A stretch of DNA of 64,000 bases from Paenarthrobacter aurescens TC1 (GCA_000014925.1 CP000475.1:264238-328237); one strand, 5' to 3'. Positions 29,509 through 37,646 are shown, counted from the stretch's first letter. Notes: generated from the sequence alone by a model not told the origin. Numbers and translations: made by a program.

Positions 29509-29685
29509 TTAGTCCGATGCGACCACGTCATCCGAAATTACCAGTCGTCGCTCGCCCAACCCGTCTTCACGGATCCAAGCTGCCCCGATTTCCGGCGCGA
29601 CCTGCTCTACAGTGCCGCTGATCCTCGTCCCTGCCAGGTCCAGGGCCTCGACATGCTCGCCTTCGTTCCAGATCATCTCTGCCAT
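29509..29685 (-). CDS. Small protein of 58 residues, alone in its module
   Basis: The frame begins M-A-E-M-I-W-N-E-G-E-H-V-E-A-L and ends D-D-V-V-A-S-D. The ATG at 29685 is preceded by GGAGGAG at good spacing, which makes it a likely real gene. It is acidic, with an alternating pattern that suggests a small beta-rich fold (A-L-D-L-A-G-T-R-I-S-G-T-V). No homologue is recognised. It is the only gene between repeat copies 3 and 4, like a one-gene cassette. Confidence 0.6.
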   Translation of the reverse strand: MAEMIWNEGEHVEALDLAGTRISGTVEQVAPEIGAAWIREDGLGERRLVISDDVVASD

Positions 29686-29841
29686 GGTGCTCCTCCGGGT
29701 CGGTCATCCTATGCTTCTTCCACTTCCGGGACGCCCGTTTCGTTCCCTTATTAGCGAGCCCTGAGCCATGGAGTAGTTAGCCTGGCTTGATGTGTGGCTA
29801 GGCGACGTGAAAAGCCATGAATGGCCGTCGAGTGACAACTA

Positions 29842-29859
29842 CCGATAACGGCGCATATG
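29842..29859 (+). repeat. Dispersed 18-bp repeat, copy 4
   Basis: CCGATAACGGCGCATATG, exact consensus. It stands 18 bp from the stop codon of the RES toxin gene. Confidence 0.78.
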
Positions 29860-29876
29860 AAACCATCGCGGTCGCC

Positions 29877-30653
29877 CTACTGGATCTGAATGTCGAACCG
29901 TTTAGCGACCGCGTTCAGATCGAGATCTCGCGCAGAAAACGACGCCCCGTCGTCACTGATTACGAGTTCGTTGTCCAACCCATCGTCAGTACGGCGCATC
30001 CAAAAGGCCCAGCACTGTCCGATCCCATGACGTGAAGCAAAACGGATACCGTCAGCCTGTCCGCCGTCTTGTAGCCGGAGGGCACGAAGCCTCGTGGCGA
30101 CCAGTGTAGTAAGGACTCTGTTGTCCCCGGTCAGGTGGGAGGCATCGGTTGAGGCTATATCGCATGTTCTGTAGATTTCCGCCCCGAGAACCTGGTCGAT
30201 GTAGGCAAGCGAGTGGTCCGTGGTCAGATCAAACCAGACGAGGTCGCCAGTCGAGTGAAGCTCATAGACCTTGCGGCTCTCCCGCCAACTCGCGGGGAGG
30301 GTTCCGGGCGCAGAGTGGCCCAAGGACAACTGCTCGTCAGTGTATCGCTCGAACGCTTCCTCCCAAGATTCCCCGAAGGCGTCCGCCATGAACGTGATCG
30401 CCGATCTGGACCGATGGTCGAGCCGCCTGTCGTAGAGGCACTCGGTGAAGGCCCCACGACGGGTCCGGGCCACATAGATGGTCCTGCCGGGGGTGTCGAA
30501 CCTGTTCCAGGACCCGACATCCTCACGGAAGTAGTACCCCCGCGGCAACGGGCTCAGCGGTCCGTAGCTCTCAGTGGCGATTCGGTAGCCATCTAGCGGG
30601 GCACGCAGGAGCGAGGGCTGGCCGTCGATATCGGTCGTCTCAACAGCATCCAT
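29877..30653 (-). CDS. RES-domain toxin (probable NAD+-degrading)
   Basis: A 258-residue RES-family protein. The domain begins with the R-G-Y-Y-F-R and I-Y-V-A-R-T-R-R-G-A-F-T-E-C-L-Y-D segments that carry the conserved Arg, Tyr and Glu. Further on are S-L-A-Y-I-D and D-G-I-R-F-A-S-R-H-G-I-G-Q-C-W. RES toxins deplete NAD+ by phosphorolysis or hydrolysis. It is longer than the usual 150-200 residues. Its ATG overlaps the stop codon of the antitoxin gene by 1 nt (TGATG), the usual order of Xre-RES pairs. The pair lies exactly between repeat copies 4 and 5. Confidence 0.83.
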   Translation of the reverse strand: MDAVETTDIDGQPSLLRAPLDGYRIATESYGPLSPLPRGYYFREDVGSWNRFDTPGRTIYVARTRRGAFTECLYDRRLDHRSRSAITFMADAFGESWEEAFERYTDEQLSLGHSAPGTLPASWRESRKVYELHSTGDLVWFDLTTDHSLAYIDQVLGAEIYRTCDIASTDASHLTGDNRVLTTLVATRLRALRLQDGGQADGIRFASRHGIGQCWAFWMRRTDDGLDNELVISDDGASFSARDLDLNAVAKRFDIQIQ

Positions 30654-31039
30654 CAGCCGTTGAAGCTACCCGAGACCATGGCGACCGCCGCGTCCATGAC
30701 CGCTTTTGAGCGTCCGTCGTGGATGGCTTCGACGGGGGAAACTTCTCCTAGCCACGGGTTGGCGCCGAGAAACCACAGCCGTGCCGCCTGGTCGCCGTCC
30801 GCATCTGCCACGAGCGTCCAAGCTCGGTGCGCGAGCAAGATTCGAGACTGAGCATCGTCCGAGGGAACCGGGCCGTCCTCCCTTTGCCAGCGGTAACTCG
30901 CCTTCGGATCTTTGGCGCCAGCCATGGCCGATACCATACTGGCCCCGAGAGCGGCGTTGAGACGCCGCACCACCTCACGGATGCCCATGCGGGCTGCCGC
31001 AGCATGAGCATTGCCATTGACGGTTTCGATACTGCCCAA
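30653..31039 (-). CDS. MbcA/ParS/Xre-type antitoxin of the RES toxin
   Basis: About 128 residues with an N-terminal helical region and a C-terminal toxin-binding domain marked by A-R-L-W-F-L-G-A-N-P-W-L-G and S-P-V-E-A-I-H-D-G-R. The start is uncertain: TTG 31039 has AAGGGGAG at 8-nt spacing, while ATG 31075 is in frame but has no ribosome site. The antitoxin is expected to block the RES active site and to repress the operon. Confidence 0.78.
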   Translation of the reverse strand: MGSIETVNGNAHAAAARMGIREVVRRLNAALGASMVSAMAGAKDPKASYRWQREDGPVPSDDAQSRILLAHRAWTLVADADGDQAARLWFLGANPWLGEVSPVEAIHDGRSKAVMDAAVAMVSGSFNG

Positions 31040-31244
31040 AATGACCACTCCCCTTTTGGATGATATTTGGACCATACACCCGGTTACCACGAATATGCTA
31101 CTTACTATGCAGCCCTTCTTACACAGCACCCAGCCTCTCGTGTGTGCGGTCGCTAGGACCCGCAACAATACCTGGGCATTAGACGGTGGCTCGCGCACAA
31201 TTTGCCACCCATGCGATGGGGCCTGCGGCTGATCGCCCGTTAAG

Positions 31245-31262
31245 CCGATAACGGCGCATATG
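31245..31262 (+). repeat. Dispersed 18-bp repeat, copy 5
   Basis: CCGATAACGGCGCATATG, exact consensus, followed by ACC as in copy 3. It is the right border of the toxin-antitoxin module and lies where the GC-rich mobile DNA begins. Confidence 0.78.
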
Positions 31263-31464
31263 ACCGTACAAGTCCGGCGAATCGCATTCGACGCGAGTTC
31301 GACGGATTTTGATACGGGAAGCCCGGTTTTGCCTGCTCGCGCCCGGTTTTCCGGCAGTTGCAGAAGCCGCGGGCCCAGTCAATGTATATGCACTGGGCGT
31401 TGTTGCGGGGTCTTCTTACCCTGTTACTCCCGGCCGGGGCATCACGCTGACAACGCGTGCCCGC

Positions 31465-32550
31465 TCACCGGCCCATCTCTGCGGCTCCCGTACCGGTGGG
31501 CGGAGTCCCGCGGCGTGCGTGGACCGCCATTTCGCGCGCCTCGGCAACTTCGGCGCGCAGCTGGTCGACCTGTCGGCCGTAGGTGGTGTGAAGGTCCTGG
31601 ACCCGCTGCTCACCGTGGGCCTGCTCTCGCTCGACGTCGGCGCGGGCCGCGTCCCGCTCGGCGGTTAGTGACGCCATGGAACCGCGCAGGTCGGCCACCG
31701 CCTCGCGCACTCGTTCGATGTCGGCGCGGGCAGCCTCCAACTGGTCGCGCGCCTCGCCGGCCGCTGCCTCGGCGCGCCGGGCGCGCTCCGTCTCGGTCTC
31801 TGCCCGGATGCTGGCGGCGCGAGTGCCTTCCTCGGCGGCAGCCTGGGCGCGCTCGGCGGTCTCGGCCCGGTCGGTGGCGGCGGCGCGGTCCTGCTCGGCC
31901 TGCCGGGCCTGCGCGCGGGCGGTCTCGGCCTCGGCCCGCAGCTGATCGGCTTCGCTCTGGGCGCGCTCACGGTCTGCGTCGGCGGCCGCGCGGACCTGGG
32001 CGAGCTCACCGCCGAGCTGCTCGCCGGACTCGCAGGCGGCTGCCAGGTCGGCGCGGACCTGCTCCAGCTCGGCGGCGAGTTCCTCACTGCTGCGGGTCGC
32101 TTCCCCGGCGGCGGCGTCGGCCTCATCCTTCTCGGCCTCGGCCCGGCGCTGGGCCTGCTCGGCACGGGTGGCCCGCGCGTTGGCCGCGGCCACCTGCTCC
32201 GCGGCCTCGCTGGCCACCGATTCGATCTGCGCCTCGGCCGCTTCGGGGTCCCCCACCGTGCGCAGCTCTTCCACGAGCGCGCCCAGCTGCCGGCCCAGCT
32301 GCTCGATCATCCCGGCGACCTGTCCGGTGATCTCACCCGCGCGCTGGCGCGCGGCATCCACGGGCCGCGCCTCGGTGCCGCGGGAGTCGTCCTCGCTTAG
32401 CCGTTGCCGGGCGCGCCACGCGGAAGCCCGAGTGTGGGCGGGATCGTCGCAGTACTCCGGCGGCCGGCCGGTGCCGGCCCCGGACGCCATGGCAGGACGG
32501 CGGCACCCTGGATACCGGCAGGTGCGCTCTTCGATCTGCTGCTCGCTCAT
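31465..32550 (-). CDS. Zinc-finger plus long coiled-coil protein (KfrA-like)
   Basis: A 361-residue protein. The N-terminus has a small Cys/His cluster (T-C-R-Y-P-G-C-R-R-P-A, then Y-C-D-D-P-A-H) that probably binds zinc. From about residue 60 to 340 it is an Ala/Glu/Arg-rich coiled coil. KfrA-type proteins on plasmids bind DNA at one end and self-associate through a coiled coil. Similar zinc-plus-coil proteins are found beside actinobacterial mobile genes. Its function is not shown. It lies just outside the left end of the TnsBC transposon and divergent from it. Confidence 0.55.
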   Translation of the reverse strand: MSEQQIEERTCRYPGCRRPAMASGAGTGRPPEYCDDPAHTRASAWRARQRLSEDDSRGTEARPVDAARQRAGEITGQVAGMIEQLGRQLGALVEELRTVGDPEAAEAQIESVASEAAEQVAAANARATRAEQAQRRAEAEKDEADAAAGEATRSSEELAAELEQVRADLAAACESGEQLGGELAQVRAAADADRERAQSEADQLRAEAETARAQARQAEQDRAAATDRAETAERAQAAAEEGTRAASIRAETETERARRAEAAAGEARDQLEAARADIERVREAVADLRGSMASLTAERDAARADVEREQAHGEQRVQDLHTTYGRQVDQLRAEVAEAREMAVHARRGTPPTGTGAAEMGR

Positions 32551-32583
32551 ACCGTCACTCTACCATGACGGAACGTAACGAAA

Positions 32584-32604
32584 AACTAAAGACTAAAGAC
32601 TAAA
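32584..32604. repeat. Three 7-bp tandem repeats ACTAAAG/ACTAAAG/ACTAAAC
   Basis: An AT-rich triple heptad in otherwise very GC-rich DNA, 34 bp upstream of the coiled-coil protein gene start and about 50 bp outside the transposon end. It may be a binding site for that protein or an AT-rich promoter part. Confidence 0.5.
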
Positions 32605-32653
32605 CATATACGAAAGACCGAGGTGATCCCGAAGGCCCGCGGCACTGCCACCC

Positions 32654-32745
32654 GGTGGGATTGATCGCGAGAAGGTCAGCGCATTGCTCACTTATGTCAG
32701 TAGATTTCTCACCACTGTCAGTGGTCTGATTACCCATGTCAGTGC
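32654..32745 (+). repeat. Left transposon end with four 21-bp-spaced transposase sites
   Basis: GGTCAGCGC (32674), TGTCAGTAG (32695), TGTCAGTGG (32716) and TGTCAGTGC (32737) start exactly 21 bp apart. The last contains the ATG of the TnsB-like gene, so the transposase could repress its own translation or transcription. Confidence 0.72.
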
Positions 32746-34355
32746 ATGTACGGTCGCCTGCCGACGTGGCTGGGCGCACGAGCGCAGAGGAGCCCTGGGA
32801 GTTGGACGTAGACGAGCCAGTTGTCAGTGCTGACCTGCCGCGGGAGGCGGTGGTGCGGCTGCTGCTGTCCTTGGACGCCGCGGGGCGGTTAACCACTGAG
32901 GATGTGCGCTTGGCCGCGGAAGGATCCGATGTCAGCGAGAGGACCGTGTGGCGTTGGCTCGCGCAGGCACGGTCCGAAGGGGAAGTACAGTCACCTCGGG
33001 AGCGGTTCGAGATTACTGATGAGGTCAGGGAGCGGCTGGCGTTCTGGCGTGGGAACGTCTCAGCGGTGCATCGGGAACTCGTCGCCGCCGCAGGTGAGGG
33101 CGGGAAGCGCCCGAGCCGAGCGACGGTCCAGCGGGCCGTGGCTCGCGACGTTCTTCGTGGCGAGCTTGCCGGACTACGTGGTGGCGAGCGTGCGCGACGC
33201 GCACACGAAGTGTTCCTGCGCCGACCGCGCGTGCACCGCAATGAGGTATGGGAGGCCGATCACGTTGAGGTGCCGGTCGAAGTGCTCTTGCCCGACGATC
33301 GGCTGGTCAAGCCTTGGGTGACGTGGTTCGTCGACGTGGGAACTGACGCGGTGTGCGGTGCCGCGGTAACGCCGGGTCCACCGAGCCGGGAGAGCATCTT
33401 GGCTGCGCTTCGCGCGGCGATCAGTCTGGAGGAGCCCTACGGGCCGCCGGGCGGATTGCCTGGTGCCGTTCGGATCGACCGCGGCAAGGACTTCCTGTCC
33501 AAGACGGTGCACAGCGTCCTGGCCGGGTTGGCGGTGCGGGTGGTGGCACTGCCCGGGTACACTCCGCACCTGAAGGGCACCGTGGAGTCACTCAACAACG
33601 CGGCCGAGACCATGTTCTTCGCTGCCCTACCGAGGTACACCCACGCGCAGCAGGGTGCGAACGGGAAGCCGACCGATCCCGATGCACCTGCATTGCCGTT
33701 CGAGGCGTTCGTTGCCGAGTTCCTTACCTGGGTCCGCTGGTGGAACGGCGAGAACGAAGGTCACACCATAGCGGCCTTGGGGGGCCGGACGCCGTTGCAA
33801 GCCTGGGCCGAGGATCCGACCCCGCTGAGCACTGTCCCGGCTGCTGACCTGCGGCTGTTGATGCTGGAGGATGATGGCCGCGCTCGGACGATCACTCCCA
33901 AGGGGGTGTCGTGGCGCGGACGGCACTACGTGGCGGCCTGGATGACCGGCCAGGTTGGTCTGGCGGTCCGAGTGCGTCACATGCCGCACCACGAGCACGA
34001 GATCGAGGTTTTTGGCGCGACCAGCGGCAAGCACCTGGGCTCAGCAACTTTGGCCGATGCTGCCAGCGCGGAGGAGGTCGCGGCACTGCACCGGGCCCGG
34101 AGCGAGCAGCAGCGCCGCCTACGAGCCGATCTGCGGGCCGCGGAGAAGGCACGCAGAGTCCGCTATGCCGCGGCCACCGAGGCGGCGCCGCTCCAACCGG
34201 TTCAGGCGGTCACCGCAGAGGCGGCACGAGCCGAGCTCGCCACGGCCCAAGACACCCAATTGCAGGCCGCGGCCCGGGTCGATCTGTTCGCCCCGGGCCC
34301 GCCGTCGCCTGAATGGGTACTCCCCCACGCCTCCCGGACCGGCCCGAAGCCATGA
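32736..34355 (+). CDS. TnsB/TniA-like DDE transposase
   Basis: A 539-residue Mu/TnsB-type transposase. An N-terminal helix-turn-helix region (S-D-V-S-E-R-T-V-W-R-W) precedes the DDE core: Asp in W-E-A-D-H-V-E-V near 174, Asp in R-I-D-R-G-K-D-F near 247, and Glu in L-K-G-T-V-E-S-L near 283. A Mu-transposase C-terminal beta barrel follows (G-V-S-W-R-G-R-H-Y-V). All three catalytic residues are present. The ATG lies within the innermost terminal repeat. Its stop overlaps the next ATG (ATGA). Confidence 0.83.
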   Translation: MSVHVRSPADVAGRTSAEEPWELDVDEPVVSADLPREAVVRLLLSLDAAGRLTTEDVRLAAEGSDVSERTVWRWLAQARSEGEVQSPRERFEITDEVRERLAFWRGNVSAVHRELVAAAGEGGKRPSRATVQRAVARDVLRGELAGLRGGERARRAHEVFLRRPRVHRNEVWEADHVEVPVEVLLPDDRLVKPWVTWFVDVGTDAVCGAAVTPGPPSRESILAALRAAISLEEPYGPPGGLPGAVRIDRGKDFLSKTVHSVLAGLAVRVVALPGYTPHLKGTVESLNNAAETMFFAALPRYTHAQQGANGKPTDPDAPALPFEAFVAEFLTWVRWWNGENEGHTIAALGGRTPLQAWAEDPTPLSTVPAADLRLLMLEDDGRARTITPKGVSWRGRHYVAAWMTGQVGLAVRVRHMPHHEHEIEVFGATSGKHLGSATLADAASAEEVAALHRARSEQQRRLRADLRAAEKARRVRYAAATEAAPLQPVQAVTAEAARAELATAQDTQLQAAARVDLFAPGPPSPEWVLPHASRTGPKP

Positions 34356-35128
34356 ATGTCTGGGCCGCCGTGGACGGGGCCGAGGACCACTACCTCGCAC
34401 TTCCCGGAGCGAACGTGGTGGCCACTGATGCATTGTTGGCGCTTCGGGACAACCTGGTCGACGTCATCGCGGCTCGGGCGATGATGTGCGTGCACGGTGA
34501 CGCCGGACTGGGCAAGACGCTGTCAGTCAACGCCGCTCTGCGGGCGCTGGCGCCGGCCGACGTGTGCCGGGTGCAGTTCCGTGCCCGGCCAACCCCTCGC
34601 GATATCCGGCACGTGCTCTTCGAGGCACTCGGAATCGGCGGCAGCCCGCCGAGTCGTCCGATCGAGTTCGACGCGCTCCTCAAAGACGTTCTCGAAGAAC
34701 GGTTCCGGGTGCTGGTCTGCGACGAAGCCCAGTGGCTCTCACGCGAATGCTTCGAGTTGTGGCGACACCTGTGGGACGACCGCCGCACCGACATCGCCAT
34801 CGTCTTCGTCGGCGGCGGCGACTGCTACCGGGTGCTTCGCCGTGAGCCAATGCTGTCCAGCCGCGTTTATGTCTGGCAGGAGTTCCGTCGCCTCACCCCT
34901 GAGCAGGTACTCGAGGTCATCCCCGCCTACCACCCGATCTGGGCCGATGCGGACCCCGCCGATATCGCCTTCGCCGATGCTCACGCCGGGCATGGCAACT
35001 TCCGTGCTTGGGCCAAGATCACAGCCCACTCGGTGACCGCGCTCCGTCGCCTTGACCGTCCGACCGGCACCGCGCCGGACCGGGATGTGCTGCGCTGGGC
35101 CTTCAGCCGACTCGGCGGCAGCACCTGA
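34352..35128 (+). CDS. TnsC/TniB-like transposition ATPase
   Basis: A 258-residue AAA ATPase with Walker A G-D-A-G-L-G-K-T near residue 49 and Walker B L-V-C-D-E-A-Q-W near 120, then a sensor segment I-V-F-V-G-G-G-D. This is the TnsC/TniB/MuB pattern: such ATPases choose the target and activate the transposase. The gene overlaps the TnsB-like gene by 4 nt. C-terminal sequence ends in a helical region that could bind the third protein or the transposase. Confidence 0.82.
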   Translation: MNVWAAVDGAEDHYLALPGANVVATDALLALRDNLVDVIAARAMMCVHGDAGLGKTLSVNAALRALAPADVCRVQFRARPTPRDIRHVLFEALGIGGSPPSRPIEFDALLKDVLEERFRVLVCDEAQWLSRECFELWRHLWDDRRTDIAIVFVGGGDCYRVLRREPMLSSRVYVWQEFRRLTPEQVLEVIPAYHPIWADADPADIAFADAHAGHGNFRAWAKITAHSVTALRRLDRPTGTAPDRDVLRWAFSRLGGST

Positions 35129-35184
35129 GAACCGGCTTCGATAATCCTCCCACCAGCGCCGTCACGCCGAGCCGTCCGGCGGCG

Positions 35185-36552
35185 GTGCAGGTGCTTCTGG
35201 ACCGCACCGACGACATCGCGGTCACCGCTGGCTTACTGCGACGGCATAACCCCGCCGCCGGCCCCGTCGTCGTGCACCCGACCCCAACCGGTACCACGTC
35301 CCAGGACCTGAGCCACGACCTGCTGCGCGCCCTGGGAAGACCGATCCATCGGCTCGCCGCTGAACGCCTGCAGGGCTCCCGGCCCGCCTGGCGCGCCGTG
35401 GCCGCGTGGCTTCACGCAGACCAACTCTCCGATCTCATCGTGCTGCGCGCCCACTTGCTCGGCGCCGACCGCTGGAGCCAGCTCATCGAGCTGAGCCGCG
35501 GCACTGGCACCCGGTTGACCCTGGTCTGCCACACACGGTCGATCCCCAGTCCCTTGGCTCAGGCGCTTACCGAGATCGACCACCAGATCCTCACCAATCT
35601 CGAGCTCCTCGATCTGCCGGCGGGTGGGCACCGACCCAGCGCCCCTCCGGCAGCCGATCCGGGGATGGCTTCCCTGCCGCGCGTCACGTACCCCGGCGTG
35701 GTCAATTTCCGCCGCTACGCTTTCGACCAACTCGGGCCGATCGAGTTCGCCCGGCTCGATACCATTTACCAGTCGGCCCAGGAGACGACCCTGGCCTGGC
35801 TCGATGGCCGCCCCGACGCGGCCACGTCCGACGACGGTCGAGAAGCTGTCATGGGTCTGCTTTCGGAGCTGGTCCACGACAGTCCCAGTCGCACCCACAC
35901 GCTGGCCCGGCTTCGCAGCGCGCAGGCCGCTTTCCGGCGGCACGGATTCAAGCTGACTCTGCCGGCATCCCGGGATTTGCTCGACGTCCTGGCGGGCCCG
36001 GGCCTGACCAGCCAACCAGTCACCGACCAGCTACTCGACCGAATCCGCGCAGGCGTAGCGCACCCAGCGATCGCCGCCGCGTTGGCCACGAGCTTGTTTA
36101 CCGGCCTGGCGCCGACGAGCTTGATGCCCCTGACGTGGAAGTCGCTGACACCGGGCGCCGACCGTCTTCGGATCAACAATCGAGTAACGAGGCTGCAACG
36201 TCCAGCACCGAACCTGTGGCCCCGGCGAACACTCGTTCGCGTCCCGGCCATCTTCTACGTGCCGACCGCCGTCCGGCCCCTGTTCCAGGCCGCCCGAGAG
36301 TTCATCCCGCCCGACGAGAACATCCGTCGTCGCCTCTTCTGGGGCGCCATCGCTCACCAGATCGAGGCGGCGGCCTCGGAGTGCGCCATCACGCTGCCCC
36401 ACCATGTGGCCCCGGTGATCGCCTGGCAGGCGTGGATCGGGATCGAGCGTGTCGACTATTTCGGCGGCCAGTACGACGTCGACTTCAGCGCCGACCAGCA
36501 GTTCCAGCCGCAGCCCACCCCTATCGAGCCCCCAGCGACCTTGGAAAGGTGA
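35185..36552 (+). CDS. Third transposon protein, unknown; possible degenerate ATPase plus inactive tyrosine-recombinase-like domain
   Basis: A 455-residue protein from a GTG start. The N-terminal half resembles a decayed TnsC-like ATPase (L-I-V-L-R-A-H-L-L-G-A-D where a Walker B would be; no P-loop). The C-terminal half contains F-T-G-L-A-P-T-S-L-M-P-L-T-W, which looks like the T-G-L-R-x-S-E-x-x-x-L-x-W box of tyrosine recombinases with the catalytic Arg replaced by Ala. It occupies the place TniQ/TnsD has in related transposons, so target choice is a reasonable guess. Both domain readings are by eye and tentative. Confidence 0.5.
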   Translation: MQVLLDRTDDIAVTAGLLRRHNPAAGPVVVHPTPTGTTSQDLSHDLLRALGRPIHRLAAERLQGSRPAWRAVAAWLHADQLSDLIVLRAHLLGADRWSQLIELSRGTGTRLTLVCHTRSIPSPLAQALTEIDHQILTNLELLDLPAGGHRPSAPPAADPGMASLPRVTYPGVVNFRRYAFDQLGPIEFARLDTIYQSAQETTLAWLDGRPDAATSDDGREAVMGLLSELVHDSPSRTHTLARLRSAQAAFRRHGFKLTLPASRDLLDVLAGPGLTSQPVTDQLLDRIRAGVAHPAIAAALATSLFTGLAPTSLMPLTWKSLTPGADRLRINNRVTRLQRPAPNLWPRRTLVRVPAIFYVPTAVRPLFQAAREFIPPDENIRRRLFWGAIAHQIEAAASECAITLPHHVAPVIAWQAWIGIERVDYFGGQYDVDFSADQQFQPQPTPIEPPATLER

Positions 36553-36592
36553 GACCCGAACGGGATGCCCAACCCTCACCTTCCGCTTGAAG

Positions 36593-36642
36593 GCACTGAC
36601 ACAATTGAGCAATCCGCTGACAAGATCGCGAGCAATCCCACC
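36593..36642 (-). repeat. Right transposon end with inverted transposase sites
   Basis: Read inward, GGTGGGATTG is followed by TGTCAGCGG (36614-36622 complement) and TGTCAGTGC 21 bp later. It matches the left end at 40 of 50 positions. Confidence 0.72.
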
Positions 36643-36835
36643 ACGCCATTCGCCGGACAGGTGTCGGGGTGTCGTGCGATGCTCGCGTCTGAGAGCCCGC
36701 TGGTGACCCGAGACGCCGGCGGGCTCTCAACATGTGCCCGCCCCCGATGTAGGCGCGGCCGCCAGGGCTTGGGAAGGCGCTCGGTGCTCTGCCTCGGCGA
36801 GACCTACCGGCCAGTGGAGCGCCCGGGTCGGGGCC

Positions 36836-37303
36836 TCAGAGGTGCTGGTTCCGGGGGAACTGCGCGGAGATCTCGGCGACGACCTCGCTGATCGAGACGG
36901 GCGCGGTGTCGTCGGCGAGTTGGTCGAGCAGCTCTTCGGCGGCGTCGTCGAGCCGAGGGGCGGTGTAGGCGTCCCACTCGTCGATGGCTCGATCGAGTCG
37001 ATCGTAGGCCTCAGCATCAGTGGCCGGCGTCGCGCGCAGCCAGGCCGCGGCCGCGACGGTGACCAGGTGCGCGAGGCGGATTGCCTCGTCGTCTCGGGAT
37101 ACCAGGGCCTGTCGGGCGGCCCGGCGCATCTGGGCGGCCATTCGATCCGCCTCGTCCTCGGTGAGAGTCGGGGTTCCGTAGGTCTCCCACTCATCGGTGG
37201 CGACGACCAGACGGCGATAGGCCTCGGTGTCGGCCTTCGTGTGCCGCCAGGCGGATGCCGCATTGGCCACGTGCCGCTCGAGCAGGGCCGCCACGTCGTC
37301 CAT
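36836..37303 (-). CDS. Helical protein with two copies of a 60-residue unit, unknown
   Basis: A 155-residue protein. Two halves are clearly related: A-S-A-W-R-H-T-K-A-D-T-E-A-Y-R-R-L and A-A-A-W-L-R-A-T-P-A-T-D-A-E-A-Y, each followed by D-E-W-E/D-x-Y and P-x-L. This points to an internal duplication of a helical pair. The ATG at 37303 lacks an obvious ribosome site. It is the first gene after the transposon and divergent from the backbone operon starting at 37488. The family is not recognised. Confidence 0.55.
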   Translation of the reverse strand: MDDVAALLERHVANAASAWRHTKADTEAYRRLVVATDEWETYGTPTLTEDEADRMAAQMRRAARQALVSRDDEAIRLAHLVTVAAAAWLRATPATDAEAYDRLDRAIDEWDAYTAPRLDDAAEELLDQLADDTAPVSISEVVAEISAQFPRNQHL

Positions 37304-37414
37304 AACCAGCAAGTCTCGACGACCAAGCGGCGCCGCGGAAGACCTTTCCTCCCCTCAGTCCCCCACGCCCGTGCCTCCGCAGCCCGTGTCCGCCGAACGT
37401 AGTTCGGGTCTGGC

Positions 37415-37447
37415 TGTCCGATCCGACGCGTGACCGGTTGCTTCTCC
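37415..37447 (+). promoter_or_regulatory. Backbone upstream element, copy a
   Basis: TGTCCGATC-N11-CGGTTGCTTCTCC, exact in both blocks. The next start codon (37488) is 41 nt downstream. Confidence 0.68.
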
Positions 37448-37487
37448 GCAACAGAGCAGGAAGTCACCTGAGGAGAAGGACCCCCTG

Positions 37488-37646
37488 ATGAACCAGTCCC
37501 CGAAGGCCGGCCCAGCCGGGCCGCATCCGCGCCCGGTCGTCGTGCTGCGCGACCAGCTGACCCAGGCGATGACGGCGACGAGCCGGCTTCGCTCGATCCT
37601 CGCAGGTGTCGATAACCCCGGACGTAGGCCCGGTGAGCGTCGATGA
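37488..37646 (+). CDS. Small 52-residue backbone protein
   Basis: The frame starts M-N-Q-S-P-K-A-G and ends P-G-R-R-P-G-E-R-R. AGGAGAAGGA precedes the ATG at 8-nt spacing. Its stop overlaps the ATG of the next gene (ATGA), so both are translated from one message. Upstream element a lies before it. No family is recognised; the middle (L-R-D-Q-L-T-Q-A-M-T-A-T-S-R-L) is probably one helix. Confidence 0.6.
   Translation: MNQSPKAGPAGPHPRPVVVLRDQLTQAMTATSRLRSILAGVDNPGRRPGERR

Larger units (their letters stand above)
32654..36642 (+). mobile_element. Compact Tn7/Mu-like TnsBC transposon, about 4.0 kb
   Basis: The ends are 50-bp inverted repeats, 40 of 50 bases identical, both starting GGTGGGATTG (32654-32703 and the complement of 36593-36642). 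Inside are a TnsB-like DDE transposase, a TnsC-like ATPase and a third protein, with no cargo. Each end carries TGTCAGT-type sites spaced 21 bp apart, as expected for TnsB-binding sites. No target duplication is visible, so exact termini may be a few bases off. There is no TnsA-like nuclease, so transposition may be replicative. Confidence 0.72.

Noticed and set aside
32640..36660. Target-site duplication of the TnsBC transposon
   Set aside because: I compared 5-bp flanks at several possible end positions and none matched, so no duplication is claimed.
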